NCBI RefSeq assembly: GCF_002926165.1
Contig: NZ_MAGP01000106.1
Span: 23,799 to 87,798 of the forward strand
DNA from: Micromonospora chalcea
GTDB lineage: Bacteria > Actinomycetota > Actinomycetes > Mycobacteriales > Micromonosporaceae
Length of the DNA: 64,000 bases
Direction of reading: 5' to 3'
Positions 16,892-26,036 of this stretch are shown in pieces. Position 1 is the stretch's first letter, and each line of letters opens with the position of its first letter. Under the pieces are notes generated by a model that had not been told where the DNA came from, did no database searches, and saw only the letters and a program-made list of their open reading frames with translations. The translations under genes were made by a program, and so were the position numbers.

Positions 16892-18130
16892 TCAGGAGCC
16901 GGAGACCTTGCCGGCGATCTGGGCGAGGCCGGCGTCGTCCACCGGTACCGCCTTGCCGCCCTGGATCCGCATCCAGACCAGGTCGACGAAGCACTCGTGG
17001 CGTTCGTTGGCGCAGCTGACGTTGGGGCTGATCGGCGTCGGCCTGGCGTCCTTGACGGCGGCGAGCGCCTCGATGAACTTCTCCGCCGTGAGGTCCTTGC
17101 CGGCCTCCTCCAGCGCGCTCTTGAGCAGATAGGCAGCGGTGTAGGAGAAGTTGTCGGCGTGGTTGGGCCGTCCGGTCGGCGCCGACGGGTACTCGGCCTT
17201 GTACTTCTGCAGGAACTCGCCCTGCGCGCCGGTGGTGTCGGTGAGGAACTGCGGCTCGTACCAGTTGAACAGCCAGTCCTCGGCGGCCGCCTCGTTGCCC
17301 GTCCAGACGGTGGCGTTGGCCTGGCCCGCGTCGCCGACGAACTGGGCCTTCAGCCCCAGCTCGCGAGCCTGCCGCAGGATGATCTTCGCGGCCGGGAACA
17401 GGCCACAGTTGACGACGACCTGCGGGTTGGCGTTACGGATCGCCACGAGCTGGCCGGTGAAGTCGTTGCCGGCGGCCGGGTACGTCTCGTTGGCGACCAC
17501 CTGCAGGCCGCTCTTGCCCTGCAGCTCGGTCGCGACCTGGGCGCACAGCGTGCGGCCCCACTCGCCGTCCTCGTGCAGGATCGCAACCCGGGTGGCCTTG
17601 AGGTTGTCCGCGACCATGTCGGCGATGCTGGGCGCGACCCACTTGGTGGAGACGGCCTCGCCGTGGAACATGTTGTCGACCTCGGGGGTCTTGCGGGCGG
17701 CCTCGCTGCCGGAGAAGCCGTTGTAGACCGGCAGTCCGCTCTGCCGCAGCTGGTCGGCGACCGCGAGGAAGGTCGTGCTGCCCGTGCCGGCGTACACCAT
17801 GAACGGCTTGTCCTGCTGGATGATGCGCCGCGCGACCTGCTGGGCCTGCGCGACCTGGAACGCGTCGTCGTGGAACTCGAACCGGATCTTCCGGCCGTGC
17901 ACACCGCCCGCGGCGTTGATCTCCTTGACCGCGAGGGCGAAGCCGTCGCGGTTGCCGAGGCCGACCCAGCTGGCCGGACCGGTAATGGGGCCGAATCCCT
18001 GGATGTAGATCTCCGTGTCGGTGACGCCCTGTGTGCTGACCTGCGTGCCGCCGCCCTCACTCGAGGTGGTTGTGCAACCCGCAAGCGCCAACGCCAACAG
18101 GGCGATCGCCGTAACCGACTTTCGCACCAT
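16892..18130 (-). CDS. livK: ABC transporter substrate-binding lipoprotein, LivK type
   Basis: Lipoprotein of 412 residues. The signal peptide ends in the lipobox LALAGC (Cys19) and is followed by a Ser/Gly-rich tether and a two-lobe type I periplasmic-binding domain (IYIQGFGPITGPASWVG, then KEINAAGGVHGRKI). It captures the substrate outside the membrane for LivHMGF. It is the first gene of the 18130-8968 unit. The 190-base spacer upstream contains operator-like site C, so uptake is probably co-regulated with the catabolic genes. Two extra Cys near the C terminus (VSCANERHEC) could form a disulphide. Confidence 0.92.
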   Translation of the reverse strand: MVRKSVTAIALLALALAGCTTTSSEGGGTQVSTQGVTDTEIYIQGFGPITGPASWVGLGNRDGFALAVKEINAAGGVHGRKIRFEFHDDAFQVAQAQQVARRIIQQDKPFMVYAGTGSTTFLAVADQLRQSGLPVYNGFSGSEAARKTPEVDNMFHGEAVSTKWVAPSIADMVADNLKATRVAILHEDGEWGRTLCAQVATELQGKSGLQVVANETYPAAGNDFTGQLVAIRNANPQVVVNCGLFPAAKIILRQARELGLKAQFVGDAGQANATVWTGNEAAAEDWLFNWYEPQFLTDTTGAQGEFLQKYKAEYPSAPTGRPNHADNFSYTAAYLLKSALEEAGKDLTAEKFIEALAAVKDARPTPISPNVSCANERHECFVDLVWMRIQGGKAVPVDDAGLAQIAGKVSGS

Positions 18131-18301
18131 GAGCTGCCTCCAAACTGTGGCCGCGACGGCGGACGACGCGGAAGGCGTCGGGTGAAGCCGTCGCTCGCCA
18201 GGCCGGCTCCGAAGGTCACCGGGCGGAAGAGCACCAGCTCATCGCCCTGTCGGCCGGACTCGTCGCCTCAACCGGGCTGCCTCAGGAGCATAGGAAAAAC
18301 G

Positions 18302-18321
18302 GTATCCAGTGTCCAGTATTC
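18302..18321. promoter_or_regulatory. GntR operator-like site C (tandem, weaker match)
   Basis: GTATCCAGTGTCC and the overlapping GTGTCCAGTATTC (10 of 13 to RWATCCCGKATRC) lie upstream of livK and partly over the last codons of the racemase gene. An outer repeat AGGAAAA(A)C / GTTTTCCT (18292-18300 and 18323-18330) surrounds it and could alternatively act as a weak terminator. Operator role is inferred from its position and resemblance to sites A, B and D. Confidence 0.4.
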
Positions 18322-19462
18322 AGTTTTCCTCGACCGTGCCGATCGACCGAAGACGTGCCACGTCATCCGCCGTTCGGCCCAGCTCGACCAACACCTCGGC
18401 GGTGTGCTCGCCGACCCGCGGCGCCGGCCGTCCGGCCGAGAGCGGGGTACGGGACAGCCGCGGAGCCGGCGCCGGCTGCCACCGGCCCGCCGCCTCCTCG
18501 AACACCCCCCGGGCGACGTTGTGCGGATGGTGCGGCGCCTCGGCCAGCCGCAGCACCGGGCTGACGCAGGCGTCCCGCCCCGCGAACCGCCGCGCCCACT
18601 CGTCCCGGGTGGACGTCGCGAACCGCGCGGTCAGCGCGGACCGCAACGCCGGCCACCGGGTCCGGTCGTGCTGCGGCCACTCGGCCGGGTCCAGGCCGAC
18701 GCCGTGCAGCATCTCCACGTAGAAGCGCGGCTCCAGCGCGCCCACCGCCACGAATCCGCCGTCAGCGGTCTGGTACGTGTCGTAGAAGGGGCACCCGCCG
18801 TCGCTGAGGTTGGCCTCCCGCTCGTCCGTCCACTCGCCCAGCCCGGTCAGGCCGAACACGAACGAGCCGAGCGACGCCGCTCCGTCCAGCACCGAGGCGT
18901 CGACCACCTGGCCCAGCCCGGTGTGCCGCCGGTCCAGCAGCGCGGCCAGCACGCCGATCGCCAGGAAGGCCCCGCCGCCACCGAAGTCACCGACGTAGCC
19001 GGGCAGCGGTGGAGGCGGGGCGTCCGCCCGGCCCATCCCGTGCAGCAGGCCGGCGACGGCGAGGAAGTTGAGGTCGTGACCGGCCGCGGTCGACAGTGGC
19101 CCGTCCTGGCCCCAGCCGGTCATCCGCGCGTAGACCAGGCGCGGGTTGCGGGTCAGGCACACCTGCGGCCCGAAGCCGAGCCGCTCGTCCACGCCCGGCC
19201 GGAAACCCTCGACCAGGACGTCGGCGCCGTCGGCGAGGTCGAGCAGGATCTGCAGGCCCGCGTCGTGCTTGAGGTTCACCGCCACCGACCGCCGGCCCCG
19301 CCAGCAGCCGGCCATGAGCCGGCCCAGATCCGCCGGATCCGACGGGGCCCGGTCGACCCGGACGACGTCGGCGCCGAGGTCGGCCAGGAGCATCACGCCG
19401 TACGGCGCGGGTCCCAGTCCGGCCAGCTCCACCACGCGGACACCCGTCAACGGTCCCGCCAT
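18320..19462 (-). CDS. Alpha-methylacyl-CoA racemase (CaiB/BaiF class III CoA-transferase family)
   Basis: Protein of 380 residues. It has the AMACR-type N terminus (VVELAGLGPAPYGVMLLADLGADVVRVDR), GHDLNFLAVAGLLHGMG with the candidate base His, and GDFGGGGAFLAIG with the partner Asp. These match racemases better than class III CoA-transferases. It would interconvert 2R/2S-methylacyl-CoAs so that the stereospecific dehydrogenases can act, which points to an alpha-methyl-branched intermediate. Last gene of the 28544-18320 unit, 13 bases after an SDR. Confidence 0.82.
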   Translation of the reverse strand: MAGPLTGVRVVELAGLGPAPYGVMLLADLGADVVRVDRAPSDPADLGRLMAGCWRGRRSVAVNLKHDAGLQILLDLADGADVLVEGFRPGVDERLGFGPQVCLTRNPRLVYARMTGWGQDGPLSTAAGHDLNFLAVAGLLHGMGRADAPPPPLPGYVGDFGGGGAFLAIGVLAALLDRRHTGLGQVVDASVLDGAASLGSFVFGLTGLGEWTDEREANLSDGGCPFYDTYQTADGGFVAVGALEPRFYVEMLHGVGLDPAEWPQHDRTRWPALRSALTARFATSTRDEWARRFAGRDACVSPVLRLAEAPHHPHNVARGVFEEAAGRWQPAPAPRLSRTPLSAGRPAPRVGEHTAEVLVELGRTADDVARLRSIGTVEEN

Positions 19463-19475
19463 CTCGCGTACCTCC

Positions 19476-20228
19476 TCAGCGTGCGGACATACCGCCGTCC
19501 AGGTAGACGACCTGCCCGGTCATGTAGCGGCTGGCGTCGGACGCCAGGTGGACCACAGTCGGCCCGATCTCCGCCGGGACGCCGAACCGGCGGGCCGGCA
19601 CCCGCGCCAGCACGCGCTCGGCCACCCCCTCCTCCGCCAGCCGGTCCCGGTTGATGCCGGTCGGGAAGTAGCCGAGGGCGAGGCAGTTGACGCGGATGCC
19701 GTACCGGGCCCACTCCACCGCCCAGCCACGGGTGAGCTGGAAGACAGCGGCCTTGCTGGCGCCGTAGTGCGACAGTCCGGACGTTCCCGAGCGGCCCATC
19801 ACCGACCCGATGTTGACCACCGCGCCGCCGCCCCGGTCGCGCATGTGCGCGGCGACCGCCCGGGCCGGCAGGAACGTGCCGATCACGTTCGTCTCCAGGA
19901 CCCGGCGAAACTCCGCGACGTCGAGCTCCAGCGCCCTGTGCTCCGACGCGACGCCGGCGTTGTTGACCAGCACGTCGATGCGCCCGTACCGGTCCACCGC
20001 CGACCGGGTGAGGGCGTCCACCTGCGCCTCGTCGGTCACGTCGCAGACCACCGGCAGCGCCGAGGCGCCCACCGACTCGACCAGTGCGCACGTCTCGTCG
20101 AGCGCCGCGCGGTCGCGGCCGGCGGCCACCACGGCGGCGCCCGCCCCGGCCAGTGCCAGGGCGGCCTGCCGGCCGAGCCCGCGGCTGGCGCCGGTGACGA
20201 CCGCAACCCGCCCCGACAGCGGCGTCAT
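19476..20228 (-). CDS. SDR-family oxidoreductase
   Basis: SDR of 250 residues with TGASRGLG, NNAG, catalytic Ser (NIGSVMG) and YGASK. Its C terminus is the usual YMTGQVVYLDGG. It probably oxidises a hydroxyacyl-CoA. It overlaps the upstream acyl-CoA dehydrogenase by 4 bases (ATGA). Confidence 0.88.
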   Translation of the reverse strand: MTPLSGRVAVVTGASRGLGRQAALALAGAGAAVVAAGRDRAALDETCALVESVGASALPVVCDVTDEAQVDALTRSAVDRYGRIDVLVNNAGVASEHRALELDVAEFRRVLETNVIGTFLPARAVAAHMRDRGGGAVVNIGSVMGRSGTSGLSHYGASKAAVFQLTRGWAVEWARYGIRVNCLALGYFPTGINRDRLAEEGVAERVLARVPARRFGVPAEIGPTVVHLASDASRYMTGQVVYLDGGMSAR

Positions 20229-21382
20229 GCCGACCGCTTCGCGAGCTGCCGGGCCAGCACCAGCCGGTTGACGTCGTTGGTGCCGTCGTAGATCTGCGTG
20301 ATCTTCGCGTCGCGCATGCACCGCTCGGCCTCGAACTCGCGCATGTAGCCGTAGCCGCCCATCAGCTGCACGGCGTCGCCGGCGACCCGCATCGCGACGT
20401 CGGAGCAGTAGACCTTCGCCGCGGCGGCCTCGACCGCCCGGTTCCCGTCCGGCGCCGCGTCGACGAACCGGGCGAGCCGCTGCACGAGCAGCCGGGCGGT
20501 GACCACGGCGATGTACATGTCGGCGAGCCGCAACTGCACGGCCTGGAACTCCCGCACCGGCCGGCCGAACTGCCGCCGCTGCCGGGTGAACCCGTCGGCG
20601 ATGTCGTACGCGCGCTGCGCGATGCCCACCGCCTGGGCCGCGGTGCTGATCCGCGCGTCGGACAGCACGTGCACGGCCGTGTGGAAGCCGATCCCCTCGG
20701 GTCCGAGCCGGGCCGTCGCCGGCACACGCACCTCGTCGAACGCCAGCTCGACCGTGTTCGACGCGCGGATGCCCATCTTCGCCAGCGGCCGGCCCGGCCG
20801 TACTCCCGGTGAGCGCGCGTCGACGACGAAGACGCTGATCCCGTCGCGTCCCGGCGACGTACGGGCGAACAGCGTGATCAGGTCGGCGACGCCGCCGCTG
20901 GTGATGAACATCTTCCGGCCGGAGACGACGTACCCGTCGCCGTCGCGGACCGCCCGTGTCGCGAGGGCCGGCACGTCGGTGCCGGCCTCCAGCTCGGTGA
21001 TGGCGATCGCGCCGAGCGCCCGCCCGGCGGCGAGGCCGGGCAGCCACCGGCGCTTCTGCTCGTCGTCGCCGACGGCCAGGATCGGCAGCATCGCGTGGGT
21101 CTGCGTGATGAACGCGGTGGTGGTGGCCGCGCAGGCCCGCGCCAGTTCCTCGGTGGTCAGGGCGTACTGGCGCATGGCGGCGCCCTGGCCGCCGTACCGC
21201 TCCGGGATCAGCAGCCCGAACAGCCCGGCCTCGCCGAGCAGCCGCATCGACGAGTGCGGGTACTCCTCCGCCTCGTCGATCCGCCGGGCCTCCCCGGCGA
21301 TCCGCTCTCCCGCCAGCCGCCGGACCAGGTCGCGCAGTGCCCGGTCCTCGGCCGACAGCTCGATGTCGTCCATCGTGGACAT
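20225..21382 (-). CDS. Acyl-CoA dehydrogenase
   Basis: Enzyme of 385 residues with a complete active-site set: AITELEAGTD loop, YVVSGRKMFITSGG, QLMGGYGYMREFE and the catalytic IYDGTNDVNR, in which the base is Asp instead of Glu. Placed directly after the BadH-like SDR (5-base gap), it could catalyse ring dehydrogenation of a cyclohexanecarboxyl-CoA-type substrate, the AliB role. That role is inferred from context only. Start ATG at 21382; an internal ATG three codons on is possible. Confidence 0.88.
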   Translation of the reverse strand: MSTMDDIELSAEDRALRDLVRRLAGERIAGEARRIDEAEEYPHSSMRLLGEAGLFGLLIPERYGGQGAAMRQYALTTEELARACAATTTAFITQTHAMLPILAVGDDEQKRRWLPGLAAGRALGAIAITELEAGTDVPALATRAVRDGDGYVVSGRKMFITSGGVADLITLFARTSPGRDGISVFVVDARSPGVRPGRPLAKMGIRASNTVELAFDEVRVPATARLGPEGIGFHTAVHVLSDARISTAAQAVGIAQRAYDIADGFTRQRRQFGRPVREFQAVQLRLADMYIAVVTARLLVQRLARFVDAAPDGNRAVEAAAAKVYCSDVAMRVAGDAVQLMGGYGYMREFEAERCMRDAKITQIYDGTNDVNRLVLARQLAKRSA

Positions 21383-21387
21383 GGCCG

Positions 21388-22137
21388 CTACGACGTCATG
21401 GTGAGGCCGCCGCTGACGCTCACCGTCTGGCCGGTGATGTACGAGGCGGCGTCCGAGGCCAGGAAGACCAACGCGTTGGCCTGCTCGACGGGCTCGCCCA
21501 TGCGCTTGAGCGGCACCGCCCGCACCATCTTCTCGATCACCCGCTGGTCGGTCTGGGCCCGGATGAGCGGGGTGTCGGTGGGCCCGGGCGAGATCGCGTT
21601 GATCCGCAGCTGGTGCCGGGCGACCTCCCGGGCCAGCGACTTGACGAAGCCGATCACGCCGGCCTTGGCCGCCGCGTACACCGTCTCCCCCATGGTGCCG
21701 ACCTTCCCGGCGTCGGAGCTGGTCAGCACGATCGAGCCGGAGCGCCGCTCGATCATGTGGTCGAGCACCGCCCGGCACAGGAAGATCGACCCCATCAGGT
21801 TGATGTCGATGATCCGGCGCCAGTACGCCTCGTCCTCGTCCACCAGGAACGTCGTGTCCGACCACCCGACCGTGCTGACCAGGATGTCGATGCGCCCGTA
21901 CTCGGCCAGCACGTCGCGTACCAGGTCCTCGGTCTGGTCCCGGCGGGTGATGTCGACAGCGAACGCGGAGGACTTGGCGCCCGCCTCGACCAGCCGGGCC
22001 GCCGTGTCCTGCGCCCCGGCGAGATTGATGTCGGCGACCGCCACCGTGGCGCCGTTGGCGTGGAACACCTCGGCGGCCGATGCCCCGATGCCGCTGCCGG
22101 CGCCCACCACGAGCGCCACCTTGCCGTCACACCGCAC
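21388..22137 (-). CDS. SDR resembling 2-hydroxycyclohexanecarboxyl-CoA dehydrogenase (BadH-like)
   Basis: SDR of 249 residues. Beyond the generic VVGAGSGIG and YAAAK motifs, it shares features with BadH of Rhodopseudomonas recalled from memory: SSDAGKVGTMGETVYAAAKAG, NAISPGPTDTPL and the C-terminal GQTVSVSGGLTM. BadH oxidises 2-hydroxycyclohexane-1-carboxyl-CoA to the 2-keto compound. The immediate upstream neighbour is a BadI-like hydrolase, which acts on exactly that product. The GTG start at 22137 has GAGGGGA 7 bases upstream. A different cyclic hydroxyacyl-CoA substrate is possible. Confidence 0.75.
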   Translation of the reverse strand: MRCDGKVALVVGAGSGIGASAAEVFHANGATVAVADINLAGAQDTAARLVEAGAKSSAFAVDITRRDQTEDLVRDVLAEYGRIDILVSTVGWSDTTFLVDEDEAYWRRIIDINLMGSIFLCRAVLDHMIERRSGSIVLTSSDAGKVGTMGETVYAAAKAGVIGFVKSLAREVARHQLRINAISPGPTDTPLIRAQTDQRVIEKMVRAVPLKRMGEPVEQANALVFLASDAASYITGQTVSVSGGLTMTS

Positions 22138-22149
22138 CTGCGTCTCCCC

Positions 22150-22938
22150 TCACTTGCGGAACTTGCCGAACTGCGGCGGGCGCTTCTCCAGGAAGGCGCG
22201 GGTGCCCTCGTGGAACTCCTCGGTGCCGTGGATGAACGAGATCATCTGGTTGCCGTGCAGCACCGACGGCCACAACTGGTCGGACTCGTAGTTGAGCGAG
22301 ATCTTCGCCACCCGCAGCGCCTGCGGGCTGAGCGTCAGCATCCGGTCGCACCACGCGCGTACCGTGGTGTCGAGTTCCTCGACCGGCACGACCTTGTTGA
22401 TCAAGCCCATGTCGAGCGCCTCGCGCGCGGTGTACTGCTCGCAGAGGAAGATGATCTCGCGGGCCTTCTTCTCGCCCACCATCCGCGGCAGCAGTTGCGT
22501 GCCCCACCACACCGGCACCGAGCCCATCTTCGGCCCGGACTGCCCGAAGCGGGAGTCCTCGGAGGCGACAGTGAGGTCGCACAGCATCTGCAACTCGTTG
22601 CCGCCGCCGACGGCGAAGCCGCGCACCCGCGCGATGATCGGCTTGCCGCAGCCGCGCATGACCAGCGACAGGATCGTCGTACGGCGGGCCATCTGGATGG
22701 CGCCGGACTCGTCGGACGCCTCTTCCCAGTGGATGTCCCCGCCGGCGCAGAACGCCTTGTCCCCGGCGCCGGTCAGCACGATCACGCCCACCTCACGGTC
22801 GGCCTCCGCGGCCCGGAACGCGTCGATCAGCTCGTCGAGCGTCTCCGACCGGAAGGCGTTACGGCGCTCCGGCCGGTTGATGGTGATGGTCGCGACGTTG
22901 TCGGCGACCTCGTACAGGATGTCGCTGTAGCTGCTCAT
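22150..22938 (-). CDS. Crotonase-fold ring hydrolase resembling 2-ketocyclohexanecarboxyl-CoA hydrolase (BadI/MenB-like)
   Basis: Protein of 262 residues. As in BadI and MenB, the N terminus reads YSDILYEVADNVATITINRP, followed by FCAGGDIHWEEA, VRGFAVGGGNELQMLCDLT, FGQSGPKMGSV, MVGEKKAREI and the C-terminal EKRPPQFGKFRK. BadI hydrolyses the 2-keto ring to pimelyl-CoA; MenB runs the reverse-type ring closure. With no menaquinone genes nearby and a BadH-like neighbour, ring opening is the better reading. Overlaps the upstream crotonase by 4 bases. Confidence 0.75.
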   Translation of the reverse strand: MSSYSDILYEVADNVATITINRPERRNAFRSETLDELIDAFRAAEADREVGVIVLTGAGDKAFCAGGDIHWEEASDESGAIQMARRTTILSLVMRGCGKPIIARVRGFAVGGGNELQMLCDLTVASEDSRFGQSGPKMGSVPVWWGTQLLPRMVGEKKAREIIFLCEQYTAREALDMGLINKVVPVEELDTTVRAWCDRMLTLSPQALRVAKISLNYESDQLWPSVLHGNQMISFIHGTEEFHEGTRAFLEKRPPQFGKFRK

Positions 22939-23729
22939 GCCTCTCCCTGGTTGCTGGGGAATCTCGGGGCCACACGTCGGTAGAAGGCGTCCAGGCCGGC
23001 CCGCGCGTCGGCGGAGGCCATGTGGGCCAGCGCGATCGGGCGTTCGGCGGCGAGGGCCGGGTCCAGGCCGAGTCCGGCGCCGGCGGCCAGCGCGCGTTTG
23101 ATCGCCGCGCTGGCGAGCGGACTGCGGGTGGCCAGGAGGGCGGCCATCTCGCTCGCCCGGGCGACGACCCGGTCGGCCGGTACCGCCTCGTTGGCCAGGC
23201 CTGCCGCCACGGCGTCGGCCGCCGGGATCTCCTCACCGGACAGCAGCAGCCACCGGGCCCGCCGGTCACCGATCAGCCGGGGCAGGCGCTGGGCGCTGCC
23301 CCCGCCGGGGAAGAGCCCGTAGCGGGCGTGCTGGTCGCCGAGCCGGGCGTCGTCGGCGACGACCGCGACGTCGCACACCTGGAACAGCTCGAAGCCGCCG
23401 GCGAAGGCGATCCCGTGCACCGCCGCGACGGTGGGCCGGCTGCACGCCGCGACCGCGTCGAACGCGTCGTGCCAGTCCTGCATGAAGGCGGCGAACGCCG
23501 CCGGGTCACCGACGATGTCGCCGAGGGCGTGCATGTCGGCGCCGGCGCTGAACACCCGGCCGTTGCCGCGCACGACGACCGCCCGCACTCCCGGGTCGGC
23601 CTCGATCGTGGCGATGTGCTCGCGCAGCAGCCGCAACGTGGCCGGGTCGATCGCGTTCAGCCGGTCGGGACGGTTGAGCACCAGGTGGGCGACTCCGTCC
23701 GCGCGTTCCAGTAGCACTTCCTCGGGCAT
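22935..23729 (-). CDS. Enoyl-CoA hydratase/isomerase family protein
   Basis: Crotonase of 264 residues: FSAGADMHALG forms part of the oxyanion hole and HGIAFAGGFELFQVCDV the second Gly-rich turn. The position of the first catalytic Glu is uncertain because the segment after LGDQHARYGLFPGGG is atypical. It would hydrate the enoyl-CoA made by the dehydrogenases, the BadK-like step before the BadH-like SDR. ATG at 23729 with a GGAGGA site upstream. Confidence 0.85.
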   Translation of the reverse strand: MPEEVLLERADGVAHLVLNRPDRLNAIDPATLRLLREHIATIEADPGVRAVVVRGNGRVFSAGADMHALGDIVGDPAAFAAFMQDWHDAFDAVAACSRPTVAAVHGIAFAGGFELFQVCDVAVVADDARLGDQHARYGLFPGGGSAQRLPRLIGDRRARWLLLSGEEIPAADAVAAGLANEAVPADRVVARASEMAALLATRSPLASAAIKRALAAGAGLGLDPALAAERPIALAHMASADARAGLDAFYRRVAPRFPSNQGEA

Positions 23730-23749
23730 CAGTTCCTCCTCCGCGAGGG

Positions 23750-24274
23750 CTAGGTGTCGATCCGCCGCAACTCGCGTCGGAAGCGGGCCGCGTTCTCGAC
23801 GTAGGCGCGCACCGCGTGTGCCTGCCAGTCCTCCTGGCCGGCGGGCAGGTCGCGCAGGCGGGCCGGTACGCCGACCGCGAGCCGTCCGGGCGGCACCTCG
23901 GCGCCCTCCCGGACGAGCGCGCCGGCGGCCACCACGCTGCCGGCCCCGATCCGTACCCGGTTGAGCACGATCGAGCCCGAGCCGATCAGGCACCGGTCGG
24001 CGACCGTGCAGCCCTCCAGGTGCGCCAGGTGCCCGACGACGCAGTCGGCGCCGATCTCCGTGGGGTGGTCCGCCACGCTGTGCAGGACCGTTCCGTCCTG
24101 GACGGAGGTCCGGGCGCCGACCCGGATCACGCCGTAGTCGCCGCGCAGCACCGCGCCCGGCCACACGCTCGACTCCGGTCCCAGCTCCACCGAGCCGATC
24201 ACGACGGCGTCCGGGTGCACGTACGCCGACGGGTCGATCCGCGGCGTCCGGTCACCGAGCGCGTACAGAGGCAT
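23750..24274 (-). CDS. Gamma-carbonic-anhydrase-like hexapeptide-repeat protein
   Basis: Protein of 174 residues built from left-handed beta-helix hexapeptides (residues about 10-140) with a C-terminal helix. Candidate zinc ligands are His70 in VLHSVADHP and two histidines in GHLAHLEGC, the gamma-CA/PaaY arrangement. PaaY-type members are thioesterases in phenylacetate catabolism, so salvage of a stalled CoA ester is a plausible role here. The start overlaps the CoA-transferase end by 23 bases. Confidence 0.85.
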   Translation of the reverse strand: MPLYALGDRTPRIDPSAYVHPDAVVIGSVELGPESSVWPGAVLRGDYGVIRVGARTSVQDGTVLHSVADHPTEIGADCVVGHLAHLEGCTVADRCLIGSGSIVLNRVRIGAGSVVAAGALVREGAEVPPGRLAVGVPARLRDLPAGQEDWQAHAVRAYVENAARFRRELRRIDT

Positions 24275-26036
24275 CGCCGTCCGCCTTTCCGTGCAGCCGG
24301 CCGAGGAACGTCCGGGCCGGGTCGTACCGGCGCAACGCGGACAGCTCCGCGGACGTCGGATCCGGCTCGCGGGCGACGCCGCGGGCGATGTCGAGGTCCC
24401 AGCCGCAGCCGGCGCGCAGCCGCTCGACCGCCTCGGCGTCGGACTCGCCGGAGCGCGCGACGAACGCCGTCGCCACGAACCGTCCGTCCACCCGCTCCAG
24501 CACCCCGGCGGTGGAGACGACGGTACGGACACCGTGACCGGGCGACGTCACGTACGGCACCCGCCGGACCAGGCGGTGGCTGCCGTGCGCCACTGTCACC
24601 AGCACCTCCTCGGCCGAGGTCGCGATGTCGTTGGCGCCGCCGGAGCCCACGATGTAGCTGCCGTCCTCGGCGTACGTCGAATTGGTGTTGCCGTCGGCGT
24701 CGACCTGCCCGGCGCCGATCACGCCCAGCGACCGGGTGGCCGGCCCGCCGACGAACGCGCCGAGCACGGTGGCGACGTCGGTGAGCAGTGCGCACGTGGG
24801 CAGGTTGCGGTGCGCGAAGATGAACGGCTCGCCGGGGCGGGGGCGGTAGCCGAACATGCCGATCTCGGCCATCAGCTCCACGTCGGCGCCGACGGCCTGC
24901 AGGCCGGTGACCGCCAGCCACGAGGCCAGGTTGGCCTGGCCGACGCCGGCCAGGACCGCGTCGAAGTCCTGCTTGCGGACCCGCCCGGCGATCCGGCGGG
25001 CGGCCGTGACGACCATCGCCTCCGCGTCGGTCCACCGGACCGGCGGATCGGCCGCGGCGGTCAGCGTCGAGCGCCAGCCGTCCTCCTCGGCCTGGGCCCG
25101 CAGCGCGGCTATCCGGTTCGGCCCGAGTTTGGCCAGGTAGGCGTCGTGGTCGGCGGTGCCGAGCAGCCACTCGTCGATCCACCGGCGGAACTCGGCCGGG
25201 TCGTTGGACGCCCGCACCACCTCGGCCATGAACTCCTCGTCCGGCACGTAGCCGGCGACCCCGTCGAGGCCGGGGTTGAACAGCCCGTACGGGTGCGAGC
25301 CCAGGGGCACCTCGCAGACCGCGAGGACTGCGTGCGCCGGTACGCGCACGAGGGCCGCGTGCTCGCGGATCGTCTCGGTGTCGACGATGCGCTCGACGGA
25401 GGCGATCGCGCCGCGCCGAGCCGCGAGCGCGCCCCACGCCCCCTCGCCGTACGGCGCGGAGAGCACCACGTTGCCGGCCCGGTCGGCGGCCACGCCGTGC
25501 AGCAGCACCACGTCGGGCCGGAGAGCGGCGACGACACCGGACGGCGGCCCGCCGAACGGGTCGGCCACCTCGGCGAATCCGCGGCCGTGCAGCGCGGCGC
25601 CGAGGTCGCTGCCGGCGAGCGACCGGACGGGCAGGTGCGGCAGGCCCAGCGCGGCGGCCATGAGGCGGGCCGTCAGCGACCACAGCGACCAGCTCTCCAC
25701 CTCGATCCGGCCCTCGCGCACCGCCCGCTGGAACGCCCGGTTCGGGCGGGGAGCGGGGAGGTTCTCGCCGGCGAACGAGGCCACCAGACGGTCGAGCACG
25801 CCGAGTTCGACGAGCGCGTGCTGGCTGCTGACCAGACCGGCGGTGACCAGCGTCAACCCGGCGGGCCGGCCGGCGAAACGGCGGACCAGCTGGTGCAGCG
25901 CCGCGTTGGGGCGGGCGTCGGCGTACGCGACGTGCACGACGTCGCCCGGGCGCACGTGCGTCTCGACCGCGGCCGCGAGCGTGCTGACCTTGTCCGGCGA
26001 CCGTCCGTTCGGACCCGCGCCGGTCGCCGCCGTCAC
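24252..26036 (-). CDS. Fused two-domain class I CoA-transferase (IpdAB/glutaconate-type)
   Basis: Protein of 594 residues that carries both CoA-transferase halves in one chain. The alpha half spans about 15-300 (start motif HVRPGDVVHVAYADARPNAA), and the beta half about 310-590 (GVGQANLASWLAVTGLQ, GVIGAGQVDADGNTNSTY, GSGGANDIA). IpdA/IpdB in the right cluster are two separate genes of the same superfamily that hydrolyse a carbon-carbon bond. This fusion might do likewise, or simply transfer CoA between acids. GTG at 26036 overlaps the thiolase stop (GTGA). Confidence 0.85.
   Translation of the reverse strand: MTAATGAGPNGRSPDKVSTLAAAVETHVRPGDVVHVAYADARPNAALHQLVRRFAGRPAGLTLVTAGLVSSQHALVELGVLDRLVASFAGENLPAPRPNRAFQRAVREGRIEVESWSLWSLTARLMAAALGLPHLPVRSLAGSDLGAALHGRGFAEVADPFGGPPSGVVAALRPDVVLLHGVAADRAGNVVLSAPYGEGAWGALAARRGAIASVERIVDTETIREHAALVRVPAHAVLAVCEVPLGSHPYGLFNPGLDGVAGYVPDEEFMAEVVRASNDPAEFRRWIDEWLLGTADHDAYLAKLGPNRIAALRAQAEEDGWRSTLTAAADPPVRWTDAEAMVVTAARRIAGRVRKQDFDAVLAGVGQANLASWLAVTGLQAVGADVELMAEIGMFGYRPRPGEPFIFAHRNLPTCALLTDVATVLGAFVGGPATRSLGVIGAGQVDADGNTNSTYAEDGSYIVGSGGANDIATSAEEVLVTVAHGSHRLVRRVPYVTSPGHGVRTVVSTAGVLERVDGRFVATAFVARSGESDAEAVERLRAGCGWDLDIARGVAREPDPTSAELSALRRYDPARTFLGRLHGKADGDASVRAR

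Noticed and set aside
18292..18330. AGGAAAAC/GTTTTCCT repeat as a definite rho-independent terminator
   Set aside because: The loop is over 20 bases and the repeat overlaps the racemase stop and the operator-like site; a regulatory palindrome is at least as likely.
16817..19654. 945-codon plus-strand open frame over livK and the racemase
   Set aside because: Low-complexity translation antisense to two clear genes; no ribosome site or motif.
22150..22938. MenB of menaquinone synthesis
   Set aside because: No other men genes are nearby, and the neighbour is a BadH-like SDR in a catabolic operon; MenB remains a possible alternative for the family only.
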